Below are positions 5,491 to 6,746 of a stretch of DNA of 6,746 bases, piece after piece. Origin of the DNA: Natronohydrobacter sp. Lineage in GTDB: Bacteria; Pseudomonadota; Alphaproteobacteria; Rhodobacterales; Rhodobacteraceae. Each line of letters begins with the position of its first letter. The first letter of the stretch is position 1. Position numbers and translations under genes: made by a program. Under the pieces are notes generated by a model. That model did not search any database. It worked only from the letters and a program-made list of their open reading frames with translations, and was not told the DNA's origin. The stretch spans positions 1 to 6,746 of the forward strand of contig SKIM01000297.1 in assembly GCA_007116445.1 (NCBI GenBank). The letters are read 5' to 3'.

Positions 5491-6648
5491 ATGCACTTTA
5501 TCGATCCAATTCATTTCGTCGGATTGATGGGCATTTCTGCTCTGGTCTGCGGCGCACTTATCCTTGGCTACCCGTGGCTCATGGCCCGCACCCGGGATCG
5601 AAACGATCTTGGCAGCGTGCAATGCGCCCATGTGAACCCGACCCCGCGTATTGGCGGCGTCGGGATTTTGGTTGCGACCCTGATCTCCTTGCTGTTCCTT
5701 GCGCCCGGTGAGATGCGCCCGTTCTTTACCTTGTTCGCGCTCACATTGCTGCCGGTCTTTGCCGCCGGACTGGCCGAGGATCTTGGATGGCGCGTCAGTG
5801 CAGCGGGACGTCTTGTGGCCGCGGCCTTGTCAGCCATCACGGCAATTGCGCTGCTGAACGTGTGGATCCCGCCATCGGGCCTGCCTTTCCTTGACGTGAT
5901 CCTCTCTGTCACGCCCGCAGCCATGATCATCACAGTGATCTGGGCGACCGGCGTGTGTCATTCGCTGAACCTGATTGATGGCGTCAACGGTCTGGCGGGC
6001 GCCATGAGCGTACTGATCGCGGCAGGGCTGGCCATGGTCGCATTCGAGGCCGGCGCCTACAGTTTTGCGACCGTCGCCGCCGCGCTGATCCCCGCGCTCT
6101 TCGGGTTTCTGATCTATAACTGGCCACTAGGGCGGATCTTCCTGGGCGACGCTGGCGCTTATACGCTTGGGCATGTCCTTGTCTGGCTCGCGATCGGCCT
6201 GGCCTGGCACGCGAGCGATGTCTCGGCCATCGCATTGGCACTCATGTTCTTCTGGCCGGTCGCGGATACGTTCCTCGCAATCGGGCGGCGGATGAGTTCC
6301 GGCCGTTCCATTGGGGCCCCTGACAGGCTGCATTATCACCAGCTGGTCATGCGTGCGCTGCTTCTGCTCAGCCATGGCCGCATCGGCAAAGGTGGTGCCA
6401 ATTCGGCGACGACCGTGATCATGCTGCCCTTCATCGCGGCCCCGGTTGGTGCGGGTGTGCTGTTCTGGAACCAACCCTACGCCGCGGCTCTGGCATGGCT
6501 GGGATTTGCTGCGCTGTTTGTCGGCAGCTACCTGGCAGGCATTGTGCTGTTTCGTGGATCGCGCTGGCGCAAGATCGCCCGTCAGGTGCAATATCGCGCA
6601 GAGCTTCGTCGGGAACGCGGGCTGGCGCGGAATTCTCAGACCAACTGA
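5491..6648 (+). CDS. Undecaprenyl-phosphate sugar-1-phosphate transferase, MraY/WecA family
   Basis: The 385-residue polytopic protein belongs to glycosyltransferase family 4 (MraY/WecA/TagO type), which moves a sugar-1-phosphate from a UDP-sugar to undecaprenyl phosphate at the inner membrane and so starts a surface glycan. Visible motifs in order: H-V-N-P-T-P-R-I-G-G (47-56); G-L-A-E96-D97-L in place of the usual Asp-Asp pair; N160-L-I-D163-G-V-N-G-L-A-G; F-L-G-D220-A-G; and H281-Y-H283-Q, matching the cytosolic HxHH loop except for the last His. Roughly ten hydrophobic helices span the length, with a basic cytosolic tail (359-380). The Asp-to-Glu change is, from memory, common in a proteobacterial branch with 'EDL', so it need not mean loss of activity. 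The length fits WecA-like enzymes. The sugar cannot be told. It stands alone, with a long upstream spacer and a strong terminator, so it is probably monocistronic. Confidence 0.9.
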   Translation: MHFIDPIHFVGLMGISALVCGALILGYPWLMARTRDRNDLGSVQCAHVNPTPRIGGVGILVATLISLLFLAPGEMRPFFTLFALTLLPVFAAGLAEDLGWRVSAAGRLVAAALSAITAIALLNVWIPPSGLPFLDVILSVTPAAMIITVIWATGVCHSLNLIDGVNGLAGAMSVLIAAGLAMVAFEAGAYSFATVAAALIPALFGFLIYNWPLGRIFLGDAGAYTLGHVLVWLAIGLAWHASDVSAIALALMFFWPVADTFLAIGRRMSSGRSIGAPDRLHYHQLVMRALLLLSHGRIGKGGANSATTVIMLPFIAAPVGAGVLFWNQPYAAALAWLGFAALFVGSYLAGIVLFRGSRWRKIARQVQYRAELRRERGLARNSQTN

Positions 6649-6667
6649 TCTCAGGACTTCGGCTCTG

Positions 6668-6703
6668 AAGCGCGGCACATCGGCGGATGTGCCGCGCTTT
6701 TTT
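6668..6703 (+). terminator. Strong intrinsic terminator of the transferase gene
   Basis: A perfect 14-bp stem, AAGCGCGGCACATC (6668-6681) with GATGTGCCGCGCTT (6686-6699), closes a four-base GGCG loop and runs into six T (6698-6703). It begins 20 nt after the transferase stop codon. A second, smaller hairpin TTGGCC-GCCC-GGCCAA (6705-6720) follows at once and may reinforce it. Confidence 0.95.
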
Positions 6704-6746
6704 CTTGGCCGCCCGGCCAACGCGGATGGCCAGTCTGCTTCGGATC
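6704..6746. other. Right edge, no gene recognised
   Basis: After the terminator only a small hairpin (TTGGCC 6705-6710, GGCCAA 6715-6720, loop GCCC) is visible. The stretch is too short to judge coding content. Confidence 0.4.

Overview
The window has the look of a high-GC alphaproteobacterial chromosome, most likely a Rhodobacterales (Rhodobacter/Paracoccus/Roseobacter-type) genome. This rests on GC-rich third codon positions, the style of the proteins (an 'ED'-type MraY/WecA-like sugar-phosphate transferase, a CBU_0592-type membrane protein) and the weak, non-canonical promoters. No database search was possible, so the taxon is an inference.

Layout: (1) 135-656, minus strand: a small three-helix membrane protein with a low-complexity hydrophilic tail; an 11-bp perfect inverted repeat lies inside the tail-coding part. 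(2) 657-999: divergent intergenic and leader region, with an 11-bp-period direct repeat (CTAACG) just upstream of the regulator gene. (3) 1000-4990, plus strand: three tightly spaced genes that look like one operon: a SARP/BTAD-like transcriptional regulator with C-terminal TPR-type repeats; a soluble PAP2/vanadium-haloperoxidase-fold enzyme carrying twelve Asn-Arg dipeptides near its N-terminus; and a cytoplasmic-looking subtilisin-family (S8) serine peptidase with an intact catalytic set but no visible signal peptide or propeptide. (4) 4991-5490: a 500-base spacer that may hold one small single-pass membrane protein on the minus strand (5090-5290). (5) 5491-6648, plus strand: a polytopic undecaprenyl-phosphate sugar-1-phosphate transferase of the MraY/WecA family, followed by a strong intrinsic terminator (6668-6703).

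How the genes may work together: the regulator, PAP2-like enzyme and S8 peptidase have gaps of 6 and 13 nt with ribosome binding sites at the gene ends, so they are probably co-transcribed and act together in the cytoplasm. The regulator may control its own operon through the CTAACG repeats, by analogy with SARP proteins, which bind 11-bp-spaced direct repeats. Whether the peptidase acts on the Asn-Arg tail of its neighbour, on the regulator or on something else cannot be told from sequence. This trio is the best candidate here for an undescribed system. The flanking membrane protein and glycan transferase appear to be separate transcription units.
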